Shown here in pieces: positions 43,049 through 54,298 of a stretch of 64,000 nucleotides of DNA. Under the pieces are notes generated by a model. It did no database searches. It had not been told where the DNA came from and saw only the letters and a program-made list of their open reading frames with translations. A program made the position numbers and the translations under genes. Position 1 is the stretch's first letter; every line of letters starts with the position of its first letter. The DNA comes from Nageia nagi (lineage: Eukaryota; Pinophyta), in contig JBITNC010000002.1 of NCBI GenBank assembly GCA_050084985.1, forward strand, positions 33,976,001 to 34,040,000. The letters run 5' to 3'.

Positions 43049-43531
43049 TGTTGAAATGTATAATGCATTATTGTAAAGGTTATGTAATAATCTTCTATAT
43101 AAGTTCACTAATACTTAAAGGCATCATTTGATACCTTAATTATTTAAGTGAATATGATAATGTAACTTGTCTTACACTCCATGTCATGAGCATGCCCCTT
43201 GGGTAAAAGTATGTGCATGTCATGCTTTTGTACATTGGGTAAAAGATGATCTACAGAGAGATTTTGGCCTATAAATAGAAGGCTCCCTCTTTAGATCATA
43301 TACCAATTTTAAGACTAAAGTTATGCTATAGGATAGTGTTTAGGAGATGAGATTAAGAGAATTTTAAAATTTCATATTTGATATTAAAGAGATCTAGTTA
43401 GTGGATGTACTCCTAGTTGGAGGAACCACTTACATCATGTGTTATCTTTGTGAGTTTGTTAGGTGTGAATTGTGAGCTTTCATGTAATCTTAGAAGTTTA
43501 GAGTTGTTCATATATTAGTTCAATTCTCTCA
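43049..43531 (+). repeat. E6 5' LTR
   Basis: 483 bases, TGTTGAAATG to CAATTCTCTCA. TATAAATAG at 43270-43278, GTGGATGTACTC at about 43401. By eye roughly one base in twelve differs from 50895-51377. Confidence 0.9.
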
Positions 43532-43533
43532 TT

Positions 43534-43545
43534 TGGTATCAAATC
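43534..43545 (+). other. E6 primer binding site
   Basis: TGGTATCAAATC two bases after the LTR. tRNA-Met-type site with a G-to-A change. Confidence 0.75.
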
Positions 43546-46422
43546 ACCTTGGAGGCTCTTCTTCACATCCTTGGTTCATCTTCAACACTCTTGAAAGTCC
43601 TTCAACTTGGAGGTCTTCATTTCTTAACCTCCACTACATAGTGAGGTAAAAGAGCTCCAAAGGTATAATCTTTATTGTTTATGTTATTAACATTTCTTTA
43701 CTACAATTTATTATTGCTATTACTAATAATTCCTATTAGTTAACCTTTTTAAATAAATTTTAAAATGGCAATAATACATTGATATAATTCTATTTGTAAT
43801 ATTTTGTTATAAAAATTTGTAATTTTTTGTAACATAGTGAAAATTGCAAATATACTTTATGCAATTATAAGTTTTTTTTAAAATATGGGAGATTTTTTTT
43901 TTTTAAAATTAGTATAATTCTATTTGCAATATTTTGTTATAAAATTTTGTAATTTTTTGTAACATATGAAAATTGTAAATTTACTTTGTGCAATTATGTC
44001 TTTTTTTAAATATGGGAGGAATTTTTTTTAAAATTAGTAATTATTTGCATTAAAAAAAATAGCTAAAAGGTTAGGGTTGTAGAATATATTCTTTTAACAA
44101 AATTTTGATTAAAAAATCTTTTGTAATTTACAAAGAATGCTCAAGTGTCTTTCTTGACCCCCTCTACGTGGTGACTAGGCTATGCTTGTGTTGGCACCTT
44201 GCAATGTTTTTTTAATCTCTCTCTCATCGGTTGCCTAACTTATGTTTGCAGTTGGGTTATCTTGTTCTTGTCAGTTGTCTAACCTCTCTCCATGGCTCTG
44301 TTTGCTTCCTACAGGTCCAACTAGTGGTCCTCTCCCCTTCTTCAATGAACTCCATCCTTTTTTTTTGATTGTGTCATTTACGTTCAAATCAATAATGTAG
44401 TTTAGATTAGCTGAAGGAAAAGTATTTCAAACTCATTCTTTCAAGCATAGATAAAGGAAACCAAATGAAATGGTCAACCAATGACTCTCACCTCCTTACA
44501 TGTATGTCTCTCTTTCTCACACGATTGGTCTTCCTTCACTAAGCCCTCCCTCCATTCTTCCTTTGCTAAGCCCTTTGCTCTCTTTCCTCCTCTGCTTTTG
44601 TAGCCCATGCCTCCATTCTCTCTACCTTGTGTGTCTTCTTTTTGAAATCCTCATCTACCAATTTCTTCAATGTTTCTTGGTGTATGCATTAATTTTTTTT
44701 GTAATAATAATTTTTGACATTATTATAAGTAATGTCAAGATTTACAAGCAAGTCTTTCTTTCTCATCATGACATACATGGTTAGTCTAATGCATGGAGTA
44801 AAAATGCAAAAAGAATTAAATTTGGTGGATGCATTAAAGTGGAGTGTGGGCTTATCTATCATATTAAATGCTATGCTTTTAAGTCCATGCATTCCTCTTA
44901 CACAATTTAGTACTTGTCATTAATTTCCTTGAGGCTTAATAATGATTACTTGTTTAAATAGAGAAAGTTTTTTTTTTTTTTTTGGCAATAGTGGCAATTT
45001 TTTCATGATTACTAATGATAAAATATGCAATTTGTTTTTTATAAGCATTCATTGAAGGGATAAATTTTTTGAAAGTTAAAAAAGGGGAGGGGAATATTTA
45101 TGAGTTTCTTTACTTAATTCTTTGATCCTTTATGCTTTAGAAATTTTTTATGCCTCTCTAAAAACTATGGGAATAATTCATTACTTAACTTTTTAAGCTA
45201 AATGATGCATGTTCCTTCATTTTTTAAGATGAAAAATACATGCTCCTTACTTATTTGTTAAGTTAATAAATGCATGCTTAGTATTTCAATCTATTTTTTT
45301 TAAATATGTATTTCTTTACTAAAAAATTGTTAAGTTAAAAAGTACATTTTTTTTATGCATACTTTTAAGTTAAAAAGATGCATGCTTATGCTTAGTACTT
45401 AAATTTTAGGCATACTTAATACTTATTTGTTAAGTTAATGCATGCTTAGTACTTAAATGTTTAAGTTAATAATACATGCTTAGAATTTAAATTTCTTAAG
45501 TTAGTGCTTACTACTTAAAAGTTAAAAGCATGCTTAGTACTTATGTTTAGTATTTAAGTTATGATACAATTTACTTCTTTATGCAAAATGGACTTATGAA
45601 AAATTAGGAATGATGTAAAGATGTCCTTTAGGGTTTGGTAAACAAAACCCATTGGATACTTAGATTTCAATTTTTTAAATGGATGATGTTTTACTTATAC
45701 TTTTTACTTTATGTTTTGTATTTTGATTTATTTGCTTATGCAAACAAAAATCATAAACATTGAAATGAGCAACCCTCTAAAATGAACACATCCACACGTA
45801 CATTCTGCAACATGACTTGTTTGGAGAGCCATGAGATGAGAACATGTGAACTGGAGCTTTTAAGTATGATGATCCAAAGGATAAAAAGTTTGTACTTCTC
45901 AATTTTCTCTAAGTTCTCTATTGGTTTGGATATAACTCCAATAGGTGGATAGATATGTGTGTAGTGATACCATATGTTTGCACATCCATTCAAGGATTGT
46001 CTTGATAACCTAGGAGGATAACTTGAAACCTAATCAAGATTAATAATTTGATCAATCCAATAAACATCATAATATTAGAAAATAGTAGGTTATTATGAGA
46101 AAATATAATATTGAACAAAGTGAACTGGTTGAGGATTGGTAGTACTTAGGCTCCTCTTGTGTGGGCATCCAAGTGAAGACCTAATTTTAGATAAGAAAAA
46201 AAGCCTCAACAATGTCACTCTACATCTATGGTTCTTGACATGAGAAATGTATTTGAGTACATGGGATATTATTTTAATTGTAAAACATTTGCACTTGTGA
46301 ATCAAATCAAGCATGTCTCTAGTGTTAAACTTAACATGTATTATTTACTTGGTTAAAACTTAACGTATAATGTTGTTTATTTAAGCACATGCTTATTACT
46401 TTTTCACATCCTTATGTAGAAA
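43546..46422 (+). other. E6 long leader
   Basis: 2.9 kb. Contains a duplicated AT block (about 43770-43860 and 43910-44000 share TATAATTCTATTTG.AATATTTTGTTATAAAA-type sequence in parts), a pyrimidine-rich stretch (44150-44680), and dispersed repeats of TGCATGCTTAGTACTT (45200-45560). The block homologous to the E4 leader is at about 45690-46100. A 94-codon frame at 44500-44784 is an L/S/F-rich reading of CT-rich DNA and not supported as a gene. Confidence 0.6.
45782..46005 (+). pseudogene. E6 leader open frame, homologue of the E4 leader frame
   Basis: ATG at 45782 gives a frame open to 45952. One base is missing near 45940 compared with E4. Past that point the other frame reads CVVIPYVCTSIQGLS and stops at TGA 46003-46005, the same position at which E4 has TAA. 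As in E4 the frame lies 0.4-0.5 kb upstream of gag. Whether it was ever translated is unknown. Confidence 0.3.
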
Positions 46423-47361
46423 ATGGGAGACTCCTTTTTACCCAAACACATATTTGGTGGTTCCAATTTTAGACTTTGGAAACCTCGAATGAGAATTGAA
46501 TTACAGGTAAGGAAGCTTTGGCAAATAGTGAATGAGAACCTTGTTACTCTTATAAATGAGAAGGCACTAGAGGCCTACAACATAAAGAATGAGTTGGCAA
46601 CCTTAATAATTTTTCATGTAGTTTCATATGATGTGCTATTGATGATTTTATCTTTAACTTTGGCAAAGGAAGCTTGGGATAAGCTTAAGCAAATCTACCT
46701 TGATTCAAAGTTTTCAAGAAGATTTACCATTCTCCAAAAATTACTTCAATCTCATCAAGGGAAATATGAAAATATGGCTATATACTTGAACAAAATTATT
46801 AACCTTAGAACCCAACTTATTGCTTGTGGGTGAAATTAGATCAATTATGAGCTCATGATCTTCATCATTCTCCAAAGCCTTTCTTCAAAGTTTGGTAACT
46901 TTGTAACAGTTATAGAAATAAGGCTTGATGATGAAAAAAAAGTCTTCTCCTTTGATAATCTTTCTAGGCTCCTTTTGAAGCATGAGAAAACCATTAACAA
47001 AAAAGTGTTGATTTCTTCTTATAAGGATAATAATGTTGCTCTTGAAGCAATCAAAACTCTTTTCAAGAAGAAGTTCAACCATCAAAAGAAATCTTATCCT
47101 TCTTCCTCGAAAAGGTTTGAGAAAAGAGGTAATGGAAACAATAGTAGCAAGAATAATGGCAACAATAGGAACAATAATAACAATAGCAACAAGAATAATG
47201 ACAACAACAACCACTTCAAGCAAAGAGATGGAAAAGGTAAAGCAAATAATCTATATCCTAAATAAAAGTTTTATGGTAATTGTAACTATTGTGGAATTCA
47301 AGGTTACAAAGAAGTTGATTGCTACAAAAAAAAAGAGAAGAAAAGAACAAAAGCAATGTAA
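46423..47361 (+). pseudogene. E6 gag, nearly intact N-terminal half
   Basis: ATG at 46423, 136 open codons: MGDSFLPKHIFGGSNFRLWK, VRKLWQIVNEN, FHVVSYDVLLMILSLTLAKEAWDKLKQIYLD, LQKLLQSHQGKYENMAIYLNKI. After one stop (46831) the 46855-47265 frame (136 codons) continues FIILQSLSSKFGNFVTVIE, LLLKHEKTINKKVLISS, then an N-rich, K-rich linker (about 47130-47220), and past a second stop the zinc knuckle CNYCGIQGYKEVDCYKKK, in which the histidine is tyrosine. Best-preserved gag in the window. The start matches that of E4. Confidence 0.85.
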
Positions 47362-47394
47362 ATATAAAGAATTTCAAAAGAAAGAAGAATATTC

Positions 47395-47745
47395 AATCTA
47401 GTTTTGCTACAATGCTCTACTCCATGTCTTGCTTTTTTTCATCTGATTGGATTGTTGACTCTAGTTGCACTAATCACTTATGTTTTGAATGGAACAAGTT
47501 TGAAAACTTTTACAACTATAAAAAAGATACAATTATGATAGGTGATAACTTTACCTTTGAAATCCAAAGAATTAGAAGTGTGTTGGTTCATGGAAAAGTT
47601 TTTGAAAATGTGCTCTATGTTCCTAAGCTTAGGATGAACCTTCTCTCTATGATCCAAGTTGCTAGAAAATGGTACTCTTTTGAGTTTAACTCTCAATCTT
47701 AATGTATTAAGAAAGGATTTGCCACATTGGTTAAAGGATCAATAA
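47395..47745 (+). pseudogene. E6 aspartic protease remnant
   Basis: The frame 47319-47702 contains SSDWIVDSSCTNHLCFEWNKFENFYNYKKD, IMIGDNFTFEI, VLVHGKVFENVLYVPKLRMNLLSMIQVARKWYSFEF. The catalytic DSG is DSS, otherwise the domain is complete. A stop at 47700 precedes the KKGFATLVKGS-like start of the pre-integrase region. Would cleave Gag-Pol if active. Confidence 0.8.
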
Positions 47746-48490
47746 AATATGATCTCTACATTATGGATCAAGTTCTATCAAAAATGTGTTTTGCTACAAG
47801 TGTGTATTCTAAAGGAAATATTTAGCACCAATGTTTAGGGAACCTTAACATCTTGACCTTCATTCATGGCTTTAGGAGAATGGACTTTGGGTATCTACTT
47901 GAGCACAAGGATCAAACCTTTAAGAGTTTTAAGTTTTTTAAGGCCTTTGTTAAAAATCAAACTAACCTTAAAATTAAGATGTTGAGATCAGATAATGGAG
48001 GATAATATAACAATAATGAGTTTAATGAATATTATGCTAAGTATGGAATAAATATTCAATTTATGATTCCTTACACTCCTTAGTGGAATGGTGTTGTCGA
48101 AAGGAAAAATAGAATAATTATGGAGATAACTAGATGCATGTTGGGTAATTTTTCTAGTTTCTTATGGGGTGAAGCTGTAAGCATTGCTATTTACACTTTA
48201 AATAGGTGTCCCACAAAAGTTGTTCAATGTAAAAATCCTTTTAAAGCATGTTCATAAAGAAAACCTAACATTTCTCACTTTAAGGTATTTGGTTGTGATG
48301 CATTCTCCTACATCATTTTCGAGAAAAGAAAGAAGTTAGTCAAAAGGGTTGAAAAATACATCTTTATAGGTTATGATAGTTAGCATAGAGGCTATAGGAT
48401 CTACTCTCCATCCTACAAAGCCATGTTTATTTCAATGGATGTAAAGTTCAATGAACTTCCTAAAAAATTTACTTCTAATGAGGATGTTGA
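47746..48490 (+). pseudogene. E6 integrase remnant with internal deletion
   Basis: After SIKYDLYIMDQVLSKMCFAT and a broken HQCLGNLN, some 150 bases are missing (pre-integrase zinc part and first catalytic aspartate). The core resumes at LTFIHGFRRMDFGYLLEHKDQTF, KMLRSDNGG (second aspartate kept), IQFMIPYTP, NGVVERKNRIIMEITRCMLG (VERKN glutamate kept), AIYTLNRCPTKVV, KVFGCDAFSYIIFEKRKK, FIGYDS, HRGYRIYSPSYKAMFIS, DVKFNELP. Stops at about 47822, 48003, 48081, 48256 and 48382. Two of three catalytic acids survive. Confidence 0.8.
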
Positions 48491-48669
48491 TGATCCAAAG
48501 GACTCTTCAGTTGCATCTAGCTGGTTGGATATTGATATAGATAAGTCAACTTAAGAGAAAAATTATTCAAATCAAAGAGTAACAAGGAGCATGACCTTGA
48601 ACAAATCCTTATTTACCAAAATTGATAATAAACATGAGCCCTCAACCTTCAAAAAAGCTTCTAAGCATG

Positions 48670-49400
48670 AGTGCTAGATGGAAGCCATGAAAGTGGAGTA
48701 TGAGGCGCTTCTGAAAAATGAAACTTAGGATTTGGTTCCTTATCCCAATGAGAATAATGTGATTGAAAATAAGTGGATCTTAAAGGTCAAGTTCAATTCT
48801 ATTGGGGATATTAAGAAATATAAGGCAAAGTTAATAACCAAAGGTTTTGCTCAGAAACATGGAGTAGATTATGAGAAAACCTTTGCTCCCATAGTAAAGA
48901 TGTTTATTATGAGAATTATCCTTGCTCTTTCTATAGCTCAAGGATGGAAAGTTTTTCAATTTGACATCAAGAGTGTATTTCTCAATGGTGAATTATATGT
49001 GTAAATCTTCATGAATCAACCAAAAGAGCTCATTGTGGAAGGAAAAGAGTCATTTATGTGCAAGCTAAAGAAGTCATTATATGGAATTAAGCAAGCACTT
49101 AGAGCCTAGTACAGAAAGATTTCAAGGTATTTTTGCAAACATTAGTTTCTTCAAGTGTTTTTCAAACTCTAATTTATATGTGTTCACTCAAGAAAAAGAT
49201 GTGGTCTTGATTCTCCTTTATGTGGATGATTTTTTGATTAATAGAAATAATGATGAAATCATTCAAGAGTGCATATACAAACTTAAGGCAATGTTTGAAA
49301 TGATTGATCTTGGTCTCTTGTACTAGTATCTTAGAATGCAAGTGTATCAATACAAGGATTGTACTTATTTTAGTTAATCTAAGTATATATCAGATATCTT
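48670..49400 (+). pseudogene. E6 reverse transcriptase remnant
   Basis: The 90-codon frame 48732-49004 reads [77 protein letters not shown], retaining the first catalytic aspartate (FDIK). A stop follows, then LKKSLYGIKQALRA, and after a shift LILLYVDDFLINRNNDEIIQECIYKL with an intact YVDD, then GLLY, stop, MQVYQYKDCTYF. Catalytic residues are present, the frame is broken about four times. Confidence 0.85.
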
Positions 49401-50175
49401 GCAAAAGTTTGAAATGGAAGAGTGTAGATATGCTATGATCTCTATCTATCCTAGAATCACTATTTCTTTGAGCTCCAACTCCCAATTGGCTAATGCTATA
49501 GCTTATAGGAAATTAATTGGTAGTATTTTGTATTTGACTATTTATAGGTCAGATATTACCTTTGAAATGAATCTAATGGTTCATTTCATGCAAAAACCAT
49601 ATGTTGAGCACCTTAATTCTATTAAGTAAATTTGGAGGTATGTTGTAAGAATTAAGAATCTTGCTCTCAAGTATTCTAAGTTACCCTCATTTGTTCTCTT
49701 TAGATTCTCAGATTCTAACTATGGGAGAGATAGAGATGATAGGAAATCAACCTTTGCATATGTGTTTAGCATTAGTTTAGATGCTATCTCTTGAGCTTCC
49801 AAGAAGTAGCCTACTATTTCTCTTTCCACCATAGAAGTTGAATACCATGCCATGTTTGTTGCAGCCCAAGAAGCCATTTGGCTAAGGCATATTTTGAAAA
49901 AAATTAGATATGAGTAAGATGGCTCATATTTTATTTCTTTAGATAATCAGTTAGTGATCTCTTTGGCTAAAAATCTTATGTTTTATCAGAGAATAAAACA
50001 TGTGGAAATATAGACCTATTTTATCAAGGAGAAGGTTTTTGATGGCATCACACACTTGGAGTATTATTCATCCACCTTGAACTCCATTGATTTATTCACC
50101 AAGCCCCTCTTGGAAGCTCAATTTTATAAGCTTAAAGATGTTATCTGATTGGTGAAGTTGCCCTTAAAGGGGAGT
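49401..50175 (+). pseudogene. E6 RNase H remnant
   Basis: 49399-49629 is open: KFEMEECRYAMI, LANAIAYRKLIGSILYLTIYRSDITFEMNLMVHFMQKPYVEHLN. It goes on ALKYSKLPSFVL, FSDSNYGRDRDDRKSTFAYVF, LSTIEVEYHAMFVAAQEAIWLRHILK (EVEY keeps the second acid), LDNQLVISLAKNLMFYQRIKHVEI, DLFTKPLLEAQFYKLKD. The SDS, E and DNQ acids all survive. At least five stops, mostly at former Q or W codons. Confidence 0.8.
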
Positions 50176-50894
50176 GAAGTTTGAATTTTTGTCTTGAATT
50201 CATGTTTGTAATGAAAACTTCACCCTAGGAGGATTTTGTGCTGTATAGTGTTGATTTTGTTATACACCTTCGTGGTAAGTTTGCTCTACATGAGGAACTT
50301 ACTATACAAATTTTTTAGAGCAAAAAGATTGGCCAATCTAGCACTGTTTAATTATTCATGTGTGAGAAAATCTTATGTATCTTTTAGAACTATTTAGTTA
50401 TCCATATGTGAGGAACTCGTATGTGCATGCTCTATTTTGTAATAATAATCAACACATATTTTATATAAAATAGGTGACTATGAGTTTTGGCTTGGCATCT
50501 TCATGATGAATTATAGAGCATCATTAACCAGTTTATGATGGCATTTGTTTAATTTATCTATCCTTATTGATATGAATATATTGCATGTAACTGATCTTGT
50601 TATTTGAGCTACTTATGATCTATAGCTTCCTTTGAGATTGTTGGTTACTTTGGGTATGCAAGATCCTAGAGATTCTTCATGACTTCTAGTTGGATGACTA
50701 CTTCATGTATAATGAAATTGGTTATGGTTAATGATTGTATTTCGCAAAGTAGTGAGTTTGAAACTAGATCTTTCTTACTTTGCAAATATGTAAAAAGTTC
50801 TCATCTCCATTGTATCTATTTGAAAGAGAACTCTCTTGCTTTCTCTCTCTTTTTTTTTTTTTTTTCTCTATCTCAATGTTGCATTAAGGGGCAG
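50176..50894 (+). other. E6 non-coding 3' tail and polypurine tract
   Basis: 0.7 kb with TTATCCATATGTGAGGAACT (about 50399) and a variant at about 50352. A T16 run lies near 50850. It ends in ATTAAGGGGCAG directly before the 3' LTR. Confidence 0.6.
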
Positions 50895-51377
50895 TGTTGG
50901 AATTTATAATGCATTATTGTAAAGGTTACATAATAATCTTCTATGTAAGTTCACTAATACTTAAAGGTATCATTTGATATCTTAAAGTATTTAAGTGAAT
51001 ATGATAATGTAACTTGTCTTACACTCTATGTCATGAGCATGCCCCTTGATTAAAAGGATGTGCATGTCATGCTTTTGTACATTGGGTAAAAAGGTGATTT
51101 AAAGAAGGATTTTGGCCAATAAATAGAAGGCTCCCTCTTTGGATCATATACCAATTTGAAGAGTAAAGTTATGCTATAAGATAGTGTTTAAGAGATGAGA
51201 TTAGGAGAATTGTAAGAGTTCATATTTGAGATTCAAAGAGATCTAGTTAGTGGATGTACTAGTTGGAGGAACCACTTACTTCTTATGTTATCTTTATGAA
51301 TTTGTTAGATATGAATTGTGAGCTTTCATGTAATCTTGGGAGTTTATAGTTGTTCATGTATTAGTTCAATTCTCTCA
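50895..51377 (+). repeat. E6 3' LTR
   Basis: 483 bases, TGTTGGAATTTATAATG to CAATTCTCTCA, partner of 43049-43531. The CCTATAAATAG box is CCAATAAATAG here, so this copy's TATA is weakened. Confidence 0.9.
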
Positions 51378-51382
51378 AGGTT

Positions 51383-51696
51383 AAAGGGAGATTAAATGGT
51401 GGGTTTCTTCTTATAAATAAAGAGGTACCCTTCATTTCATTGGTATATACAATTGTAAAAGCAAGATTTGCTATAGGTTTAAGGTTTAGAGAGAGAGGAG
51501 AGATTTTGTAAGGAAGGCACTTGATAATAAGAAGATCTTAGTTAGTAGATGTACTCCCAAGGAGGGAGGAACCACTTTATATATTATGTTATTTATGACA
51601 TTGGATTGTTGTATTATGTTATGGTGTTGATGTTATAAGTGCCTTATTGAGATCTTGGTAAAGTATATATTAATTTAAAAAGGGTTAATTTCTTCA
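51383..51696 (+). repeat. E5 3' LTR, right part
   Basis: Continues AAAGGGAGATTAAA...GGTGGGTTTC, with TATAAATAA near 51412, the GGAGGGAGGAACCAC block, and the end TTAATTTCTTCA. Thirteen bases separate it from the reverse-oriented LTR of E7. Confidence 0.8.
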
Positions 51697-52008
51697 CTAT
51701 ACCATTTTATGAAATTAACCCTTTCTAAATTATCTCTAGTTTACCAATATCTCAAGAAGAAACTTACAACATTAACACCATAGTATAATAACTGAATCCA
51801 ATCTCACAAATAACATAAGATATAATTTTTTTTCTCCCTCTTTAGGAGTACATTTATTAACTAAGATCATCTTATTCTCAAGTATCTCTCTTATACAATC
51901 TCTCCTCTCTCTCCAAATCCTAAACCTAGATAAATTCTTGATTTACAATTGTATCATTAGGATGAGAAGAAGGGTACCTCTCTATTTATAATAAAAAACT
52001 CACCCTTT

Positions 52009-52509
52009 TGAAAGAATTAGCACTAATCTAATTCCCAAGGTCCAAGACTATAGAAAGCTCAATCACATTCAACATGCAACATCTACAAGCTACTAACACA
52101 TTCACACAATATGACACCAATATAATGTGGTTCCTCCCTCCTTGGGAGTACATCCACAACTAGTTCTCTATTCTCAATCTATGCACCTCTTACTACAATT
52201 CTCTTCCTCTCCTACACAACCTTGTAGAGTAATCTTACTCCAAAACTTAGATATGTGTACAAGAGGAGAGGCCCTCTATTTATAGCTTGAGAGCACCTCC
52301 CTAACTTCCCTTTAACCCAAGGGTAAGGTTAGGGTTACAATAAATGTGTGACCTAACTTTAACCTACCAACTAACCCCATGGTTAGGTCAAATTCCACAC
52401 ATAATAAAGAATTCAATTAATCCCTTAAGGTATCTACATATCCTTTAAGTGATTAATTGAACTTACAAGGAGTTTAGATATTCACAATATTTCATTACAA
52501 ATTCTAACA
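52009..52509 (-). repeat. E8 full LTR
   Basis: 501 bases on the minus strand, TGTTAGAATTTGTAATG (from 52509) to the TTCTTTCA end (52009). A reversed TATAAATAG is at about 52275-52283 and the GGAGGAACCAC block at about 52130-52160. Confidence 0.8.
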
Positions 52510-52559
52510 CTCCCCCTTAATGCAATATTGGGATAGAGCATAGAAGAAAGAAGAGAGAG

Positions 52560-52894
52560 AGTGGATATACAAGGTCAAGTACAATTCTGATGGAGAAGTT
52601 GAAAAATACAAAGCAAGGTTAGTGGCCAAAGGATTCGATCAGAAATATGGTATTGATTATGAGGAAACCTTTGCTCCTGTGGCCAAGATGCCTACTGTCA
52701 GGATAATCCTTGCTCTTTCTGCAGCTCAAGGTTGGAAAGTTTTCCAACTTGATGTTAAGAGTGCATTTCTCAATGGTGACTTGGATGTAGAAATCTACAT
52801 GAATCAACCAGAAGGGTTTATTCCAAAAGGAAAAGAGTCTCTTGTGTGCAAGCTAAAGAAGTCTTTGTATGGACTTAAACGAGCACCTCCCTAA
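52560..52894 (+). pseudogene. E8 reverse transcriptase fragment, stop-free
   Basis: About 110 codons without interruption: [103 protein letters not shown]. It agrees closely with the copia RT consensus, including the first catalytic aspartate (LDVK). It ends where the sequence switches to LTR inside the codons for KRAP; the YVDD box is absent. It is the least decayed RT in the window and runs opposite to the LTR around it. It has no start, so it cannot be a gene by itself. Confidence 0.85.
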
Positions 52895-53099
52895 CCTCCC
52901 TTTAACCCAAGGGTAAGGTTAGGGTTACAATAAATGTGTGACCTAACTTTAACCTACCAACTAACCCCATGGTTAGGTCAAAGTCCACACATAATAAAGA
53001 ATTAAATTAATCCCTTAAGGTATCTACATATCCTTTAAGTGATTAATTGAACTTACAAGGAGTTTAGATATTCACAATATTTCATTACAAATTCTAACA
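52881..53099 (-). repeat. E8 partial LTR (first 219 bases)
   Basis: Near-identical to 52291-52509 and truncated exactly at the GAGCACCT junction with the RT fragment. Confidence 0.85.
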
Positions 53100-53268
53100 C
53101 CTTTAACTTGAGGGTAAGGTTAAAGGTGTTTCTATATTTATTCCTCTTTCTATATTTATTCCCTTAATGCTTTAAGGTATCTAAAGATATTTTAAAGTTA
53201 AATGAATTTATATTAAAGAGAAATATTACACAATATTACATTACAATTTCTAACACTCCCCCTTAATG

Positions 53269-54298
53269 TAATATTGAGATAGAGCATAAAGAAAGAAGAA
53301 AGATAAAGTAAGATAGAGTTCTCCTCCAAAGAGATACAAGCAAAGATGAGAAATTTTATATATTTGAGAAATAATAAAGATCTTAGTTTGAGAATCACTT
53401 ACAATACCATTTGACAAAATGGTTTACAATATAATCATTAATCACAACTGGTTTCACTATAAGTATAGTTGATCAACATTGAGTTGACATGTGAGCCTTC
53501 ATGAGGCTGCCCACCTAAATTAAGTAACCTGCATTCTCTAGATGAAACATGCAAGTTACGAGTAGCTCATAAATAATATTAGTTAGACGCATCATATAAA
53601 TATTCATATCAATCACAAGATAAATGAACTAAGTAATATCATCCATAAACTGATAGATGATGCACTATAATTCATCACAAAGATACCAAACTAATGCTTA
53701 TAGTCATCTGTTGTATATTAGAAACATGTGTTGAACAATAATAAAAAGAGCACATTCATATATCAACCAATCACATATAGACAACCAAATAGTGCCAAAA
53801 AAACACATATTAATTCTTTACATAGTGATATATATATATATATAAAATGTACCATGAGTTTCTCACATAGAGCAAACTAACCATGAAGGGTGTACATTTA
53901 GATCAAAAATATACAACAAAAATAGCCTCCTAAGGATGAAGTTGTCATCAAAAATATGAATTCAATATAGAAATTCAAATTTCACTCCCCTTTGAGGATA
54001 ACTTCACTACCATAAGAAACTTTTAAAGTGTGCACAATAAAGTTTCTAAAATAGTTAGTAAATAAATCAAGAGAGTTAAAGTCAGATCAACAGAGTTGCA
54101 ATTGTTGCATCAATAATTTTTCTTCCTAATATAATATTCTTGGATTTGTGATGCACTATAAATCATCACTAAGATATCAAGACATTACTTATAGTCATCA
54201 AAAAAGTAATGTATAAGTAAAGTATACAAATAAAGAAAATGTCCAACAACTTTATTAAGAAGGAATAAGTTATAATGGATTCACCAAGAATTCAACCT
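53269..54298 (-). other. E7 non-coding 3' tail
   Basis: Matches the E5 and E9 tails in reverse, including the doubled purine-rich start (reverse of ACTCCCCTTTGAGGATAACTTC at about 53982 and CTTTTTGAAGGAAACTTCACC at about 54304). Confidence 0.6.

Larger units (their letters stand above)
43049..51377 (+). mobile_element. E6: full-length decayed copia element inside the E5 LTR
   Basis: 8329 bases with two LTRs of 483 bases each, flanked by GGGTT (43044-43048) and AGGTT (51378-51382), a 5-base duplication with one mismatch. Order as in E4. The host LTR reads through once E6 is removed (compare 41281-41330). Stops are fewer than in E3 or E4 in gag and protease, but integrase and RT are broken. 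Confidence 0.9.
40704..51696 (+). mobile_element. E5: heavily deleted copia element, host of E6
   Basis: Left LTR (40704-41158), primer-site stub, a second partial LTR (41166-41606), the end of RNase H, a long tail, then a 3' LTR split by E6 (42925-43048 and 51383-51696). Everything from leader through RT is missing. Same lineage as E3, E4 and E6, with LTRs closest to E7. Confidence 0.75.
52009..53099 (-). mobile_element. E8: 1.1-kb chimeric LTR insertion with perfect target duplication
   Basis: Bounded by CCTTT at 52004-52008 and again at 53100-53104. In minus orientation it consists of the first 219 bases of an LTR (53099-52881), an RT fragment lying in the opposite orientation (52560-52889), a purine tract (52510-52522) and a full LTR (52509-52009). 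LTR bases 52291-52510 and 52881-53100 differ at only 3 of 220 positions. The RT joins the LTR through the shared octamer GAGCACCT. This is not a standard copia layout. See findings. Confidence 0.75.
51710..53255 (-). repeat. E7 LTR interrupted by E8
   Basis: Minus-strand LTR of the E5 type: start at 53255 (TGTTAGAAATTGTAATG), then to 53105, E8 insertion, then 52003-51710, ending in the complement of TGAAATTAACCCTT. TATA and GGAGGAACCAC-type blocks are recognisable in reverse at about 51990 and 51840. Confidence 0.75.

Noticed and set aside
44500-44784. 94-codon hydrophobic frame resembling a signal or membrane protein
   Set aside because: L/S/F content follows from the CT-rich leader DNA, and the frame is not kept in E4.
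46885-47223. 112-codon minus frame rich in V and I
   Set aside because: Antisense of the N- and K-rich gag linker of E6.
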